64,000 nt of DNA from NCBI GenBank assembly GCA_027382625.1, contig JAJKFJ010021470.1, forward strand, positions 1 through 64,000, given 5' to 3'. The stretch is from Tetmemena sp. SeJ-2015. Its lineage: Eukaryota; Ciliophora; Spirotrichea; Sporadotrichida; Oxytrichidae. Below, piece by piece: positions 49,942 to 61,548 of the stretch. A program made the position numbers and the translations under genes. The notes under the pieces were generated by a model. The model saw nothing but the letters and a program-made list of their open reading frames with translations. It was not told where the DNA came from and made no database searches. Each line of letters begins with the position of its first letter. Position 1 is the stretch's first letter.

Positions 49942-50536
49942 GAAAATGCTGCATATCTAAACAAAATTTTAATAAGCACAATTTTTAACTTGCTTAAGAA
50001 AGGGAAAAGCGGATCTTTAGAACTCATTACTTTTTGAAAAGGTGAAAAGTTAATTTCTTATTGAATTGATGATTACTGGCTAGGGTCCATTTATAAAGTT
50101 TCCATTGGTTTTTTTACTTAAATCTTAAAAATATTTTTATTTTGAGCTTTTTTTAAATAAAATAGAGTGCCTTCTTTGCAAATTTCACTCATTAAAATAA
50201 TAGAATCTCATTAAATTTTCTAGAATAAATTGATTAGGGAAGAATAGGAATATATATATGAAAGGAAGAGTTTATGTTTTTAATTTAGTTTTAGAAAGAT
50301 AATTCTAGAATAATAATAATACATGCCTGCATACCCATATGTGAGTAATTTGGATAAGCTGAAAATCAAATCTTGACTGTGCCCTATTTTACTTCTATTT
50401 AATCCCTAAACTCATTTCAAAAATACTTTGTTTTAGAGGAGAATATACCAGGTGAGTAACAGAGTCAAAAGGAGGGCCATGAAATTCATTGAGAATTCTA
50501 TGACACCTTGTTAAAGCACAAATAATTTTTAATATA
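49942..50536. other. AT-rich intergenic stretch
   Basis: About 595 bases between the 3' end of paralogue B and the start of the Gln-rich gene. Nothing recognised beyond likely promoter sequence. Confidence 0.35.
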
Positions 50537-51898
50537 TCAAATTAATATGAATTTAAAGGTGCTCATTCCTGATCCATATAAATTTAAATAAATGTGCCCA
50601 CTATTAAGATCCGAAAGCGCTTAATTGCTATGAGTTAGTATCCACAGCAGTCAACAAAGAAAATAATAATTAATACATTTTATTTACTACATTCTACATT
50701 ATTTTAATATATTTGCATTTCTGAATTTATTTCAAATCTAAAATTTAATGAGTGGTAGTCTGAAGCAATTCCATCATTATATTGGCTAAGTTAAAGCCCA
50801 CAATATCACAAGACTAAATATGGATAATTATTGCTTTTAAAGACTTGGTCTTGTAATCTGAAAGTTTTGTGAGAGAAGTGTAAATTTGATCTTTGTTAAA
50901 GTATTAGTAGCCAGCTTTAATTCCTCAAAATTATGAATAAGAATTATAAAATTAAGCTGTGAATAGCAAGTTAAAGAGACCGGAGAGAGTTTGAGTGCGT
51001 ATAGCAAACTGCTTTATCTTATTAATGTTTTGACATTCACTGTTCAGCTAAGCGTTCAAATTATTTTATTAAACAATAAGAATAACTATCTTCAATTTTG
51101 CTTTTTATTAAAATTGGAAATTATCCCTGTAAAGAATAAGTTAATATTACTTTTGAGTTCAAGACAAGTATGGAGTTGAAGCTTGAAAGAAGGGTATTAA
51201 AAAAAGTACCGGTGTAAGAGCTCATCTGAGTGCCTTTTAAATTTTAAAGGATATTATATTCTTTCAAAGTAGCGAATAATGCACTTGTTTGCTTAGCCCA
51301 GGCAGTTAAAATATTATGAAATTAAATTTAAATTATTGTATAATAAATAATTGAGTGGCCTAAGTCTTGCAGCCAGTGTCGTAGGTAGAGTCAGCAAGGA
51401 CAGTTTCCTAGGTGTAGGTCTAGCCCATAGCAAACCCTTGCATAAATGCCAGAAAGTCGTCATCCGAACAAATTAGGCTTTGCGAACTCATCTATAAATA
51501 AAGTTAATATAGGTGTTGCATTTCTCCCAATTAATCTTCTCTTTATACATATTTTGATTTACGATAATTTATTTATTTAATTTATGGCTTTTTTAATTAA
51601 AATTTGATTAAAGGTAAATTAATAAATAATAAAATGAAGCAGTATGATTGTTAAACTCTTAGAAAGTACAAATAAAATGTAATAAGCAAGGTCTATTTCA
51701 TATATTTAAAATTTGATTTGAATAATTAAGAGCTAAAAGAGATAAATAGATGTCGGCTAATTGTGAGCTAGCAAAAGAGCAGCAATAATAAAAAGATTGT
51801 AGGTCAAAGAGTAGCTTACATGGATTAAGGAGACGAAGGTTATAGCTCCTAAAAGGAAAATAATATTTTTATTTAAAGAAAATTTGAGATACTCTCAT
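50537..51898 (-). CDS. Secreted four-cysteine family, paralogue B
   Basis: Signal exon MRVSQIF-LLGAITFVSLIH after removal of a 22-nt IES with ATTTTC pointers (51856-51883), then an intron beginning GTAAGC. The mature part begins MSSQSLICSDDDFLAFMQGF, then AMGQTYTQETVLADSTYDTG and CKTQAT. Further segments: WAKQTSALFATLKEYNI (51300-51250), GTQMSSYTGTFFNTLLSSFN (51235-51180), LNSECQNINKIKQFAIRTQT and LSGLFNLLFTA (51050-50970), GYQYFNKDQIYTSLTKLSDY (50920-50850), SCDIVGFNLANIMMELLQTT (50815-50750) and TAVDTNSQQLSAFG (50655-50610). A C-terminal IES precedes SGMSTFKFILI and TGA at 50537-50539. Each segment is separated by 60-200 nt of AT-rich DNA. About 230 residues; four Cys conserved across paralogues. 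Function unknown. Confidence 0.75.
50571..50612 (-). other. C-terminal IES of paralogue B (37 nt, GGATC pointer)
   Basis: GATCC on the plus strand at 50571-50575 and 50608-50612. Removal joins AFG to SGM. Same protein position as IESs in paralogues A, C and D. Confidence 0.6.
51856..51883 (-). other. IES in signal-peptide exon of paralogue B (22 nt, ATTTTC pointer)
   Basis: GAAAAT on the plus strand at 51856-51861 and 51878-51883. Removal gives an uninterrupted hydrophobic signal peptide matching paralogue C. Confidence 0.7.
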
Positions 51899-52844
51899 CT
51901 AGTTTATTTTAGTTTTTTATTATAAAACAATCACAGATTAAGTCCTTAAATCTTCTTTTGTCTATTTATATCCAAAAATTAAAGGTACTTAAATTAAACA
52001 TGAACTTATCTCATAGAACAGCAAGAAATTTAAAGAAATAATTTTATTTGGATTTCAGCAAATTTCGTACGATATTTTTAAACGATTCAAAAATTGATCG
52101 GTGTTTTAATAAAAACAATCATTTCTCCATAATCAATTCATATTAGAGAATAGTTTCATAAATTATTAAAATTGCACTATTGAATTTGTAATCATAAAAT
52201 TCTTTTAATTTTATTTATTGTTACTTTATCTACAAGAAGTCATTCAAATTTTACAAATTGCTGCTGATTCAATTTTAAAATCATTAAGAATGTGATTGAA
52301 TGTTTCTTAAATAGATAAAGGAACGCCAAGTATTTTTACCTGTTAGAGTTTCATAATTTTGCAGAATAAATTATCTTTTTTCTCTCTGACTATATTGCAA
52401 TTTATCTTTTTAATTAAAACATTAATGGCGTCCAATCGATATTTGAATGCTTTCAGATATATTTAATTCATTTTTAATGCTCTAAATCAAGTTAATTAGA
52501 CGAAAATGGGAATTAAGTTAATAAAGTTAAATTTAACGGTGTTTAGATAAAAGGTGATAATAGTTCTCAGTTTCTCAATTTATGAGTGAATAATCTGTGA
52601 TTGACTAATTTAATATTTGCCACAGCTCCTGGATCTACACTTAGAGGAATCTTAAATAAAACTACTAAGTTAATTAAAAATCAAAGATATTCTAATGATG
52701 CTCATTATTTCATATATTCTTTGTTATAAGAGTTAAGCTAGATTTGTCGTTGAGCCAATGTTTATTAGCTGATTGGATTCAATCTTACTTATTTTCTGAG
52801 GTTTCTTAAAGCACTTTTAATTTTAAATTATGAATTTAATATGA
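51899..52844. other. AT-rich intergenic stretch between paralogues B and C
   Basis: About 945 bases, the longest gene-poor stretch here. An extended minus-strand frame downstream of paralogue C runs through part of it without TGA, but its composition is not convincing as coding. No transposase, tRNA or tandem repeat recognised. Confidence 0.35.
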
Positions 52845-54481
52845 ATGTTAAAGGTGTTCATGCCTGATCCTGATCAACTTAAATATAAAGCTAAAATAAT
52901 ATTGATTTATCCGAATGAGCTCAATTGCTATGAATTTGTATCCACAGCAGTCAAAAATTTTAAATGCTATTTTATGTTATTTTACAACTTTAATCAAGTG
53001 TTTAATTATCCTAATTTAAAAATTTCGGAAAATAAAAATATTATATTTGGTGAGTGGAGGTTTATAGTATCTCCATCATAATGTTAGCTAAGTTAAAACC
53101 GACTTTATCGCATGACTTACTTAATTATAGATATTGAATCACTCATTTATAAGACTAGGTCTTGAAATCTTTGAGATTTGTAAAAGATGTATAAATCTAG
53201 TCTTTTTTGAAGATTTAGTAGCCAGCTTAAAAATTATTTAGAGTTAAAATTTAATGACAGGCTGTGAAAATCATATTGAAGAAACCAGAGACAGTCTGAG
53301 TGCGCAATCCAAACTGCTTTATCTTTTTTATGTTTTAGCATTCGCTATTCAGCTCAGCGTTCAAATCAAAATACTAAAGATTAATGCAGAAATAATTTAA
53401 ATAGCTTATTCTTATCTTAATAAAAAAATTTAATTTGCTTTTTAATTCAAGATAAGTATAGAGTTGACACTTGTAAAAAGTGTATTCAAAAAAGTGCCTG
53501 TGTAAGAACTCATCTAGGTGCCTTTTAAAAATGAAATAAAGTTTTAAATAATAATTCTTTGAGCGTTTTGAATAGCGCAGCAACTTGCTTTGCATAGGCA
53601 GTTAAAAATTAAACAATTTAATTTGAATGACTTAGATATAGTTGCCTGAGTCTTGCAGCCAGTGTCTAATTTAGAATCCGCAAGGACGGAGACCTAGGTG
53701 TAGGACTATCCCATAGCGAAGCCAGACATAAACTTCACTATGTCATCGTCCGAACAAATCAGACTTTGTGAGCTCATCTATAAATAAAGTTAAAAACAAG
53801 TTTGTCACCTCAATAATTATAGTTTAGATTCAGATAAAATAAATGATTAGTAATTAAAAATGGTTAACTTTAAATAATTCTTTGAATTTACTCAAATACC
53901 CTTATCTATAACTTATTGATAGATAGCCAATCAAAAGCTAAAATAAATCTTACCTATAAATATCTTCAGTCTATCTCAGATAGATATTTAGCAAAAAAGT
54001 CTGCATTTAAAAAATTAATATTTAATTAGTATTGCTTAAACTCATTACTAAATCCTCCTCTAAAAAGTAGCAAGGACATTAAGCTCTTAGAATTTTCTGC
54101 AAGGTCGAAAGGTGCAATTACTGTTTTAAATTTAAGTAATTTCAACTGGCATCTTTAATCTTTTTAATTTATTAAAAGGTTTTGCAAGCATTCTTAATAT
54201 TTTCTGCAATAATTAATCCTTAATTTTTGCTTATTTGATCCTTATGTTCTATTTTTGTGCTTGAAAATTAATTATTCAAATTTTAATTTTTAGTTTATCT
54301 TCATTATATAAAAACACTATACATTTATTGAAAAAATTAGGAGTAGGAAAGTTAAGGCTAGCTAATTACTTTGAATAGCTTTTATATTTTAAGATTGCTT
54401 ACATGGATTAAGGATATGAATGTTACAGCTCCAAGAAGGATCAATATTTATTTTAAGGAAAACTTGAGATACTCTTCTCAT
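52845..54481 (-). CDS. Secreted four-cysteine family, paralogue C
   Basis: Signal exon MRRVSQVFL-LGAVTFISLIH after removal of a 19-nt IES with CCTT pointers (54436-54458), then a GTAAGC intron. The mature part begins MSSQSLICSDDDIVKFMSGF, then AMGQSYTQVSVLADSKLDTG and CKTQAT. Later segments match B closely: SSYTGTFF (53505-53480), LNSECQNIKKIKQFGLRTQT and VSGFF (53360-53275), and TAVDTNSQQLSSFG (52950-52905). After a C-terminal IES (42 nt, GGAT pointers, 52867-52912) comes SGMNTF. The 3' end is uncertain because the frame stays open past the region conserved with B. C and B are the closest pair. Function unknown. Confidence 0.7.
52867..52912 (-). other. C-terminal IES of paralogue C (42 nt, GGAT pointer)
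   Basis: ATCC on the plus strand at 52867-52870 and 52909-52912. Retention would introduce a TGA; removal joins SFG to SGM as in paralogue B. Confidence 0.55.
54436..54458 (-). other. IES in signal-peptide exon of paralogue C (19 nt, CCTT pointer)
   Basis: AAGG on the plus strand at 54436-54439 and 54455-54458. Removal restores MRRVSQVFLLGAVTFISLIH. Confidence 0.7.
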
Positions 54482-54777
54482 ATAGTAAGCTAAGTATTTT
54501 ATTATAATAGGATCCCAGAATGATGCATAATAAAGTACTATCTATTTCAATCCAACATAATAAAAATATTTAAAAAAGCAATACTAATCTCATCCAACAA
54601 TATACAGTTAGATTCACTATTTATAATCGTTCATTACCAAATTTACAAAAATAGAATGATGCTTCAATTTAAAATTAATTAATCTTCCTTAAATTCAATT
54701 TAAAAATAAGTTCGCATTATTTTAAAAGTAGATTCTATAAATTTTTTGTTAAAAAAGGATAATCTAAATAAATAAAA

Positions 54778-57700
54778 ATGAACTAAAGATTACACATATA
54801 TCCAACTATTACAGTAATTTCCTATTTAACGTCATAGGAAGCTTTCAATCTATACAACTATCTACAAAGCAATAATTTATATTTAAGCAACTCTAGTTTA
54901 ATCCCCAACATATTTATAAGTTAAAATTTTAGAGTATTTCATTTACTTATATTAAATACCTTTAATAGAATAGTTGTTTTCTTCTCTGAATCAATTTATA
55001 AAAAGATTAATTATTTATGGATAGAATGAAAACAAGTTTAAGGAGATACTTTCGTTCGGAAATGAGATTGATTACTCAATAGAACTTTCCAATCATAACT
55101 TAAACTTATTTGAGAAAGGATGCAGAAGAATGATTAAAATTGCCAATAATTTCATATTTGTTATCAATACTCCCCTTCATTTTACTAATCTGGACAGAGC
55201 TATTTACAAATTATATTTTATATAGAAATCAATCCATACTTAAATTTCATTATGCTTATTTTATTTGTTTCTTAGTATCTCAATTTTATTCCATCATGCT
55301 AAACTAATATCATATTAGCAAGAATTGCCAATTATAGATTAATTAGCCATAGATGATGAGCAACACCAATCAAATGTTAATCAATAAGAGGAGTCAAAGC
55401 TATAAGAATAGTCTAAATAAGTAGAGAAAGTTAAATTTTAGATCAAATTGATGCGCCAAGAAATTTTGAAATAGAAACCATTCTCATAAAGCCAGAATAC
55501 ATCATCAGAAAAAACTGAAATCGAAATAGTCAAGTTTATTTTTTATAAATTCTTCATTAAAAATAATAAGTTTGAAGACATTTATGGAGAAAAAGGATTC
55601 AAAGATGAAAAATACGAACTATTCTACAAGCTTTTGAAATATGATAAGGTTATACTCTTTAATTTAAATTAGCAAAAGACACCATATAAAGCAGACTAGA
55701 TGATAGATTTTATAATAATTAAAAAATTAAATTTCGACTATTTTAGTTTGAAAAGATTGTGCTGATCCTGATTTGCTATTGCTTGATGAACATGGTTTTA
55801 TTAATGCGGATACTCTAGAAATCGAATACTCAAGTCATTATTTGGGATCTTCTTGCGATGTATCTCATTCAATTGCTAAAATTAAAAAACTCAAGATAAA
55901 AAATTTATCTATATTCTAGAGGCATAGAAATTCACTCTCCCAACTTTATAAAAATTATAGAGTCAAAAGTTTAGTAAGCTAAAATTTTTTATACATCATT
56001 AAAAAAAAACCTGATAAAATTCTTCGTAAAACCAACATTATTCTTTTAGTATTGGAGGATTATCTTATTTAAAGCTATATATACGGAATTATGATTTTTT
56101 ATAATACATAAATTTTGAAATTAGCTTCAAATAAATAATTTTTTTCTTTATATGAATCTTTTTTTTAATTATAAAGGATAAATGCAATCCATAGCAGTCA
56201 AACTACCATAATTTTAATTTTGTTAAAATAATAATCTATATAAAATTGAAATTAATTATTTTTCTCTAAATTTATTTTGAAATTTATTTTATTGAACTTG
56301 AGAGTTTAGTACTTGAAAACTTAGATGAAAAATGTCTTTTTGATTTCTAAGATTTACCAAACTTAAAATCTGTTGAGATTCATAAAGATTAATTATAGCA
56401 TAATGAGGTGATGATGTAATTGATAGGTTGGTTGCCATCTTAAATTCAAATTTTAAATTATGAAGAGCCCGCCACTTATATTATGTATGCTGTTGCCTAG
56501 GTGCAGACACTCACGAGACAATCAGAGTGCAAAAGATGTCAGTTATGATGTTCTTCATCTTTCTTATTATTATTAGATAGCTCCATATTTATCTCTTATT
56601 CTGCTTGATTGCTACAATTAAGTTCAAAACGCAGTTAGTAGTGCTACTAATTCCGTTGGCAACCATGTTAGTAATGTCGAGCGTCACGAAAGGCTTAAAA
56701 ATAGCTGCTACTAATTTCATTGCAACGCGATTGAACTGCTACTAATTAAGTTTTAAGTATAATTAGTATTAATTTAATGGAGCCACCACATATAAAAAGG
56801 AGCTCCATCTTCACAACTTGCACCTGATTCGCTTAGTTATCTAGCTCTATCTATTTCAGCTTGTCATCCAATAGGATCTCACTATTAAATAGTAAGACTT
56901 TAGCTTCGTAGGTCGGATCTAGATCAATAATAATAACTTTGATTTTCAAATAGAACAACGAGTACTCGAGCAAGATGGTGGAAAACTTGAATGTAGACGG
57001 TACGCCTCAATAAGCACCTCAAGGTTAGCTAATGTTTATAACTTTTCCACATTTGCTCAAATAAGGCTTAACCAATTTTAAAAGTACACTTTATTTTTGC
57101 TAATGTACTAATCGGTTTGGGCACAGTTATAATATGATATATAGAATTTCAACTAAAAACTATTTAATTTAGGCGAGGGGTTAACGCGCCCCAAAGAATT
57201 AATTATATATTTCAAAATATATTAATCTACAATATTATAGTTGATTTTATATTAGATCTAAATAGTAAAATTCAATAGCAATAGTGATATGCCTTGAGAA
57301 TTTATTAATAAGGTATATCTTTAGCCTAAGGACAATTTATTAAGTATTTGAGCTGAAATTCATAAATCACCTCATAATCGTATATTTATTCTTTAATACA
57401 ATGGAGCAGTTTAATTTCCGATTTTTCAATTGCTTTTTCCCTAATTTCAGTTCTTTCAATGAGCATAGTAAACTTGAAACTGTACAAATATCTCTAGAAA
57501 CATAACATGTAGAAGCGCACTCTATTCTTAAGGAGATTAGTCTTCGATTCAACTTAATAAAATAAATATTTATTTAGAAATAGGCTTTGCTAAATAGTTA
57601 AATGTGAGATTAGTATGTCCTGATTACTATCTGTTTGAAACTTTTAGAGATAATTTTGGAAGTTTTTACTAATTTCAGAGAGGACACTAATCTCAAATAG

Positions 57701-57930
57701 AATTTAGATACGAGTAGAAATTCATTGAAGGAATAGAGGAGGATGAAGAGTAAATTGAAATTATATACGAGAAAGGATATATGACTGCTCAAAAACTACT
57801 AAAAGAATAATAATATTCGAAAGCCAATTAAGAAATTTTGAAGGAGGAGGAGGAGGACTAATAAGATGTTGAAAATGGGGCAAAAACACTAGATGCTCTC
57901 TTAATTTATAGAGCTTTAAAAAGTTATTGA
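54778..57930 (+). CDS. Leucine-rich, possibly F-box/LRR-type protein (interrupted gene)
   Basis: Starts MNQRLHIYPTITVISYLTSQ, an N-terminus like short F-box helices. Then come FKEILSFGNEIDYSIELSNH and CRRMIKIANNFIFVINTPLH (55030-55190), IIDQLAIDDEQHQSNVNQQE (55330-55395), FEDIYGEKGFKDEKYELFYK (55570-55640), DPDLLLLDEHGFINADTLEI (55765-55830), HSIAKIKKLKIKNLSIFQRH (55865-55930), ELESLVLENLDEKCLFDFQD and LPNLKSVEIHKDQLQHNEVM (56300-56420). It continues through VQNAVSSATNSVGNHVSNVE and MVENLNVDGTPQQAPQGQLM to LETVQISLETQHVEAHSILK and FIEGIEEDEEQIEIIYEKGY, ending LIYRALKSY with TGA at 57928-57930. Spaced L..L.L..L units suggest a leucine-rich repeat solenoid. Frames change several times and part of 56.5-57.3 kb is ambiguous. 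It lies between paralogues C and D on the opposite strand. Confidence 0.5.
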
Positions 57931-58157
57931 GAGGATTAAGGCTGTATCGTTTGGCAAGATTTAACTATAAATGCTTTATAAATATATTATTTCATTCTCA
58001 GTTTTATATAGTTAACCATAAAAGCTTATTCACCATTTTGATTAAGTGTAATTATGATTATCTGATAAATAAAGTTTGAAATTAGTAGTACTTCCTTGAT
58101 AATCTGATTAATTTGGAATTTCTTTATTCAATCAGAGATGTGTATTCAATAAATAAT

Positions 58158-59260
58158 TCAAAATTAGCCAATAAATATTTATATTCTTTAAGCTGCACCT
58201 GAGCCTGATCCATTATAAAATTAAATACCTTATTTAATTAAATCCGAAAGTCGCTAATAACTATGAATTAGAATCAACAGGAGTTTAAAAAAAAAGATTC
58301 ATTTTAGAATTTTTTTTTTTACTTCAATTATTCTAAATAAATAAAGTAATTTAACATCTTCTATTAAAATAAGTTTGTGTTTAAAGCAAAGCCATCATTA
58401 TCTTAGCTAGATTGAATCCCACCATATCACATGAAAATACTTAATTTATAATTATTGTTCTTTAAGGTAATGACTTTGATTGGAATCCTTCAGAGAGATA
58501 AGTTACAGCTTCATAGATTTCTTTTTATTGAAAGTAAGAGTAGAATCCTGTAAAAAGGAAGTTAAAGAAGCCTGAGACTGTCTGAGTCCTAATAGCTAAC
58601 TGCTTTATTTTCTACTAATTTTGGCACTCAAAGTTCATCTCCTATGTCATGATTTTACTTTATTTTTAACTTAAAATTTAATATGAACTACTTATTAAGA
58701 AGTATGATAATTTATTTTTAAATATAAGGATTGCTAATTCATAACTACCGGTGAGGAGGGTGTTCAGTGTAGTGCCTGAGTATTAAGATAAGGGTACTCC
58801 TTCGATAATTAAAAATAATGAAATAGATTGTGCTTAAAATGTCGTCAGCTTTGTTAGCCCAAGTGGTTAATATTTTTTTATATAATAGAATATACCAAAT
58901 ATAAATGTTGCTTGCTTCTTGCAACTGGTGTCGTAAGCAGAGTCAGCTAAAGTAGCCGAGTCTGTGTAAGTCTAGCCCATTGCGAATCCCTCCATAAAAC
59001 TTTTCAAATTATCGTTCTCACACACCAATCCTTCTAGTCTCTATTGTTCAAAATTAACCAAATCCAATTAATTGTTATTTCACAAGTACAATACTTGAGA
59101 GCTATTTATATTTAACTATCGGTTTACACTTTTTTTAGTCAAGCTCGAGGTTTATGATATACTTACATTTAAAAACAAAAGAAAGCAGAAAGTGAAAAGT
59201 TATATTCAAAATATGATCTATTAAATTATTTTAAAGTTACAATGACTTTGAAACCATCAT
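58158..59260 (-). CDS. Secreted four-cysteine family, paralogue D
   Basis: Signal exon MMVSKSLQL-FTFCFLLFLN after removal of a 37-nt IES with TAACTTT pointers (59196-59239), then a GTAAGT intron. The mature part reads RLEGLVCENDNLKSFMEGFA, MGQTYTDSATLADSAYDTSC and KKQ. Then NFECQNQQKIKQLAIRTQTV and SGFFNFLFTGFYSYFQQKEI (58640-58530), SCDMVGFNLAKIMMALL (58440-58385) and DSNSQLLATFG (58280-58245). After an IES comes SGSGAAQ and TGA at 58158-58160. It is the most diverged member but keeps all four Cys and the GFxxGQxY element. Separated from C by the leucine-rich gene. Function unknown. Confidence 0.7.
58208..58245 (-). other. C-terminal IES of paralogue D (34 nt, GGAT pointer)
   Basis: ATCC on the plus strand at 58208-58211 and 58242-58245. 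Removal joins TFG to SGSG, the same protein position as in A, B and C. Confidence 0.6.
59196..59239 (-). other. IES in signal-peptide exon of paralogue D (37 nt, TAACTTT pointer)
   Basis: AAAGTTA on the plus strand at 59196-59202 and 59233-59239. The 7-nt repeat is the longest pointer seen. Removal restores an uninterrupted signal peptide. Confidence 0.7.
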
Positions 59261-59408
59261 TTTTTCTAAATGATCTGAAAACTGGTTTAATATATAAATC
59301 AAGGCTTTTAAACGAATTCTACTCTAAAAAGATATGTTTAACTCTACTTTTCTCACATAAACTAGCGAAGATTATGTAAAATTATTTTAGATAATAAAAA
59401 ATAATAAA

Positions 59409-61104
59409 TCATGAACTTGAAGAATCACTATCGTCAATTTTTATTTTCTTGATGTGCCAGTTTCTTACCCTGATCTTTTTAGTCATCGATTCATCTTCAA
59501 TATAACCAAACTTTGCTAAAAGCTAATTGAATGTTAAACTATTTATTTTAGAATATAAAAATTAAATTATAACTCCTTTTCTTATTTTCCATATGACTTT
59601 AGTCTTAATAGGTGGAAGGAACCTTCTGTTTCGTCTTTGGATCTATTCTAAATTCCTTTTTTAGATAGAGACTCTGGGATGTGTGAGCTCCTAAAAAGTC
59701 AGAGTCTTTGTAATTTTATTCAACAAATTCCTTCCCTAGCCTGGATCCCATCCCGATTCTACTATTTATATTCTATACAAATTTTCAACATCTAATTATC
59801 TGCTTCATATTATTATAGCACTTACTTGTAAGTAAATAGGCATATCCTCTAGTTTAGGATTAACTCTTGGGTATTGTTTTTAAAAGCTTAAGAATCCCTT
59901 AGTCTTTCTAAGATCCGAGTAATGAGTTGCATAAGGGTTCTCAGATGAGGATCCCTGTTAATTTTCAAGAGCAGATTGATTATTCCTTGATCTCTGCTGG
60001 TTTGTTTTATTAGGTAGTTAAATTCCTATAGCCTGCTAATTCTAAGTCAGTGGATTTAATAAGCTTTATGCACTCTTATTTTTTGGAATTTGTTGACCTT
60101 TACTTTGATCTGTAGTGATTACTTTTCTCTAGTCTCTTTATGCTTACTGCATTAACTGCTACTATTGATCTAAGCCGCTGAGCTTGTTTATTTTAGCTCT
60201 ATGCTTTCTAATTTTCTCAGTCTCAAGCTGATGCAAAGGAGGCTGCTCGCTATGCATGCGGCTGAAATGCAGAATGTTTTTAGGCCTTAACCTTGGATCT
60301 CTATCTCTCTCGCTGTTCCCGATATAATAAATGTCATTAATCGTTGTCTTATACATCTTTTCATTTCGAGGCAGCTGTTTCGAAAAGTCTACAATCGGAG
60401 AGTGTTTCTTCTTTGAAAAGCTTTCGGGAAATATATTAAAGGTCACGAATCGTGCATCATGAGCATTGGCACCAGATATGTCAGGCCTACTTACTTGCAT
60501 GTCAAAATCAACAAAGCCCTTCGGCTTCTATCTTAAAGAGGAGAATTAGGTAGATAGCTCAGTCATGGAATTAGGAGACTTAAGGGATTTATTTAGGAAA
60601 GACCTATTTTGAAAAGTCTTGTTGAGATAAGCATTATATTCCTCATTCTCAGGAGCTTCAAAATTTACTTAAGAGTTATAAGTCAATCCTCTTCTTAATT
60701 AAAATTATTGGCCTTGAAAAGTTCGATTTGCCGTCATTCTCTCTTTCAGCTTTGATATCCTCATTCCTTTTAAGGGATCCTATCCCAGTTTTGTAAACTT
60801 AGAGTAGTCAATTACTCCTTCTATCCTGTTTACGCTATTCTTGATAGTGAAGGGAAGGGAGTTTCTGCTTTTTGCCATTAAATTTGATTAGTAATCATTT
60901 TAGTAATGAGAGTTAGATTGTCCATTAATATTTAAAGCTTAGAGTGGATCTAAATTCTCAATGACTGAGCTTCTTCCTAAATTAAAGTCTAGTTTCTATA
61001 TAAGATTCAGGGTTTTCTAAATGAATTATTACTTAAAGCTCATGATGAAGCAAACTGAAATCTTTTCTTAATGAACTTGTTGTTAAATTAGCTTTAGATT
61101 TCAT
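59409..61104 (-). CDS. Gln-rich protein of unknown role, possibly ciliary
   Basis: Starts MKSKANLTTSSLRKDFSLLH at 61104. Blocks: LGRSSVIENLDPLQALNING, NSLPFTIKNSVNRIEGVIDY, LGQDPLKGMRISKLKERMTA, NSQVNFEAPENEEYNAYLNK and SPNSMTELSTQFSSLRQKPK. A conserved-looking core follows: GFVDFDMQVSRPDISGANAH, RFVTFNIFPESFSKKKHSPI, VDFSKQLPRNEKMYKTTIND and ERDRDPRLRPKNILHFSRMH. Next is a Gln-rich stretch, then NPYATHYSDLRKTKGFLSFQ. A final exon, LLAKFGYIEDESMTKKIRVR to DDSDSSSS, ends at TGA 59409-59411. Short Pro/Asp motifs such as VDF and RPDI recur in microtubule-associated sperm and axoneme proteins, but this is only a resemblance. Confidence 0.55.
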
Positions 61105-61548
61105 TTTTAATGATTGATTGAAGTATATAACACTTTTTATTAGTTTTATTTCTTGATTATATATGCCATTAAAATTTCACGTTTTATTTCAAATGAGAAA
61201 TAAATTCAAAAACGAAATTGAATTATATGCCAATTAAAAGCAGACTTCAAGAAAATTAATACTCAAGTGATAGAATTCAATTGTTTTAAAACACAATTTG
61301 TCTCAAGATAAAAAGATAAATCTATAAATTAGTACAGACTTCATCATTGAAATTATTAGAAAGATAATAATTTTCATATGATAGGAATATAAGCATTGAT
61401 TGAATTCAGTTAATGTTTGATAATTTTAAATTAATAAAAGGATATTATAATTAAGAAAACACATATCATCAAAAGAAAGGGAAATTTACAAAGCAAAATT
61501 ATCAATCTAAAACAATCACTATCAGATAGTCTAAGAAACTAAATAAAA
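61105..61548. promoter_or_regulatory. Divergent AT-rich spacer
   Basis: About 440 very AT-rich bases between divergent genes. No coding block or recognised motif. Confidence 0.3.

Noticed and set aside
57160..57200. GC-rich patch GGCGAGGGGTTAACGCGCCCC as a telomere or transposon terminus
   Set aside because: It lacks C4A4/T4G4 repeats, has no inverted partner nearby and no transposase is present.
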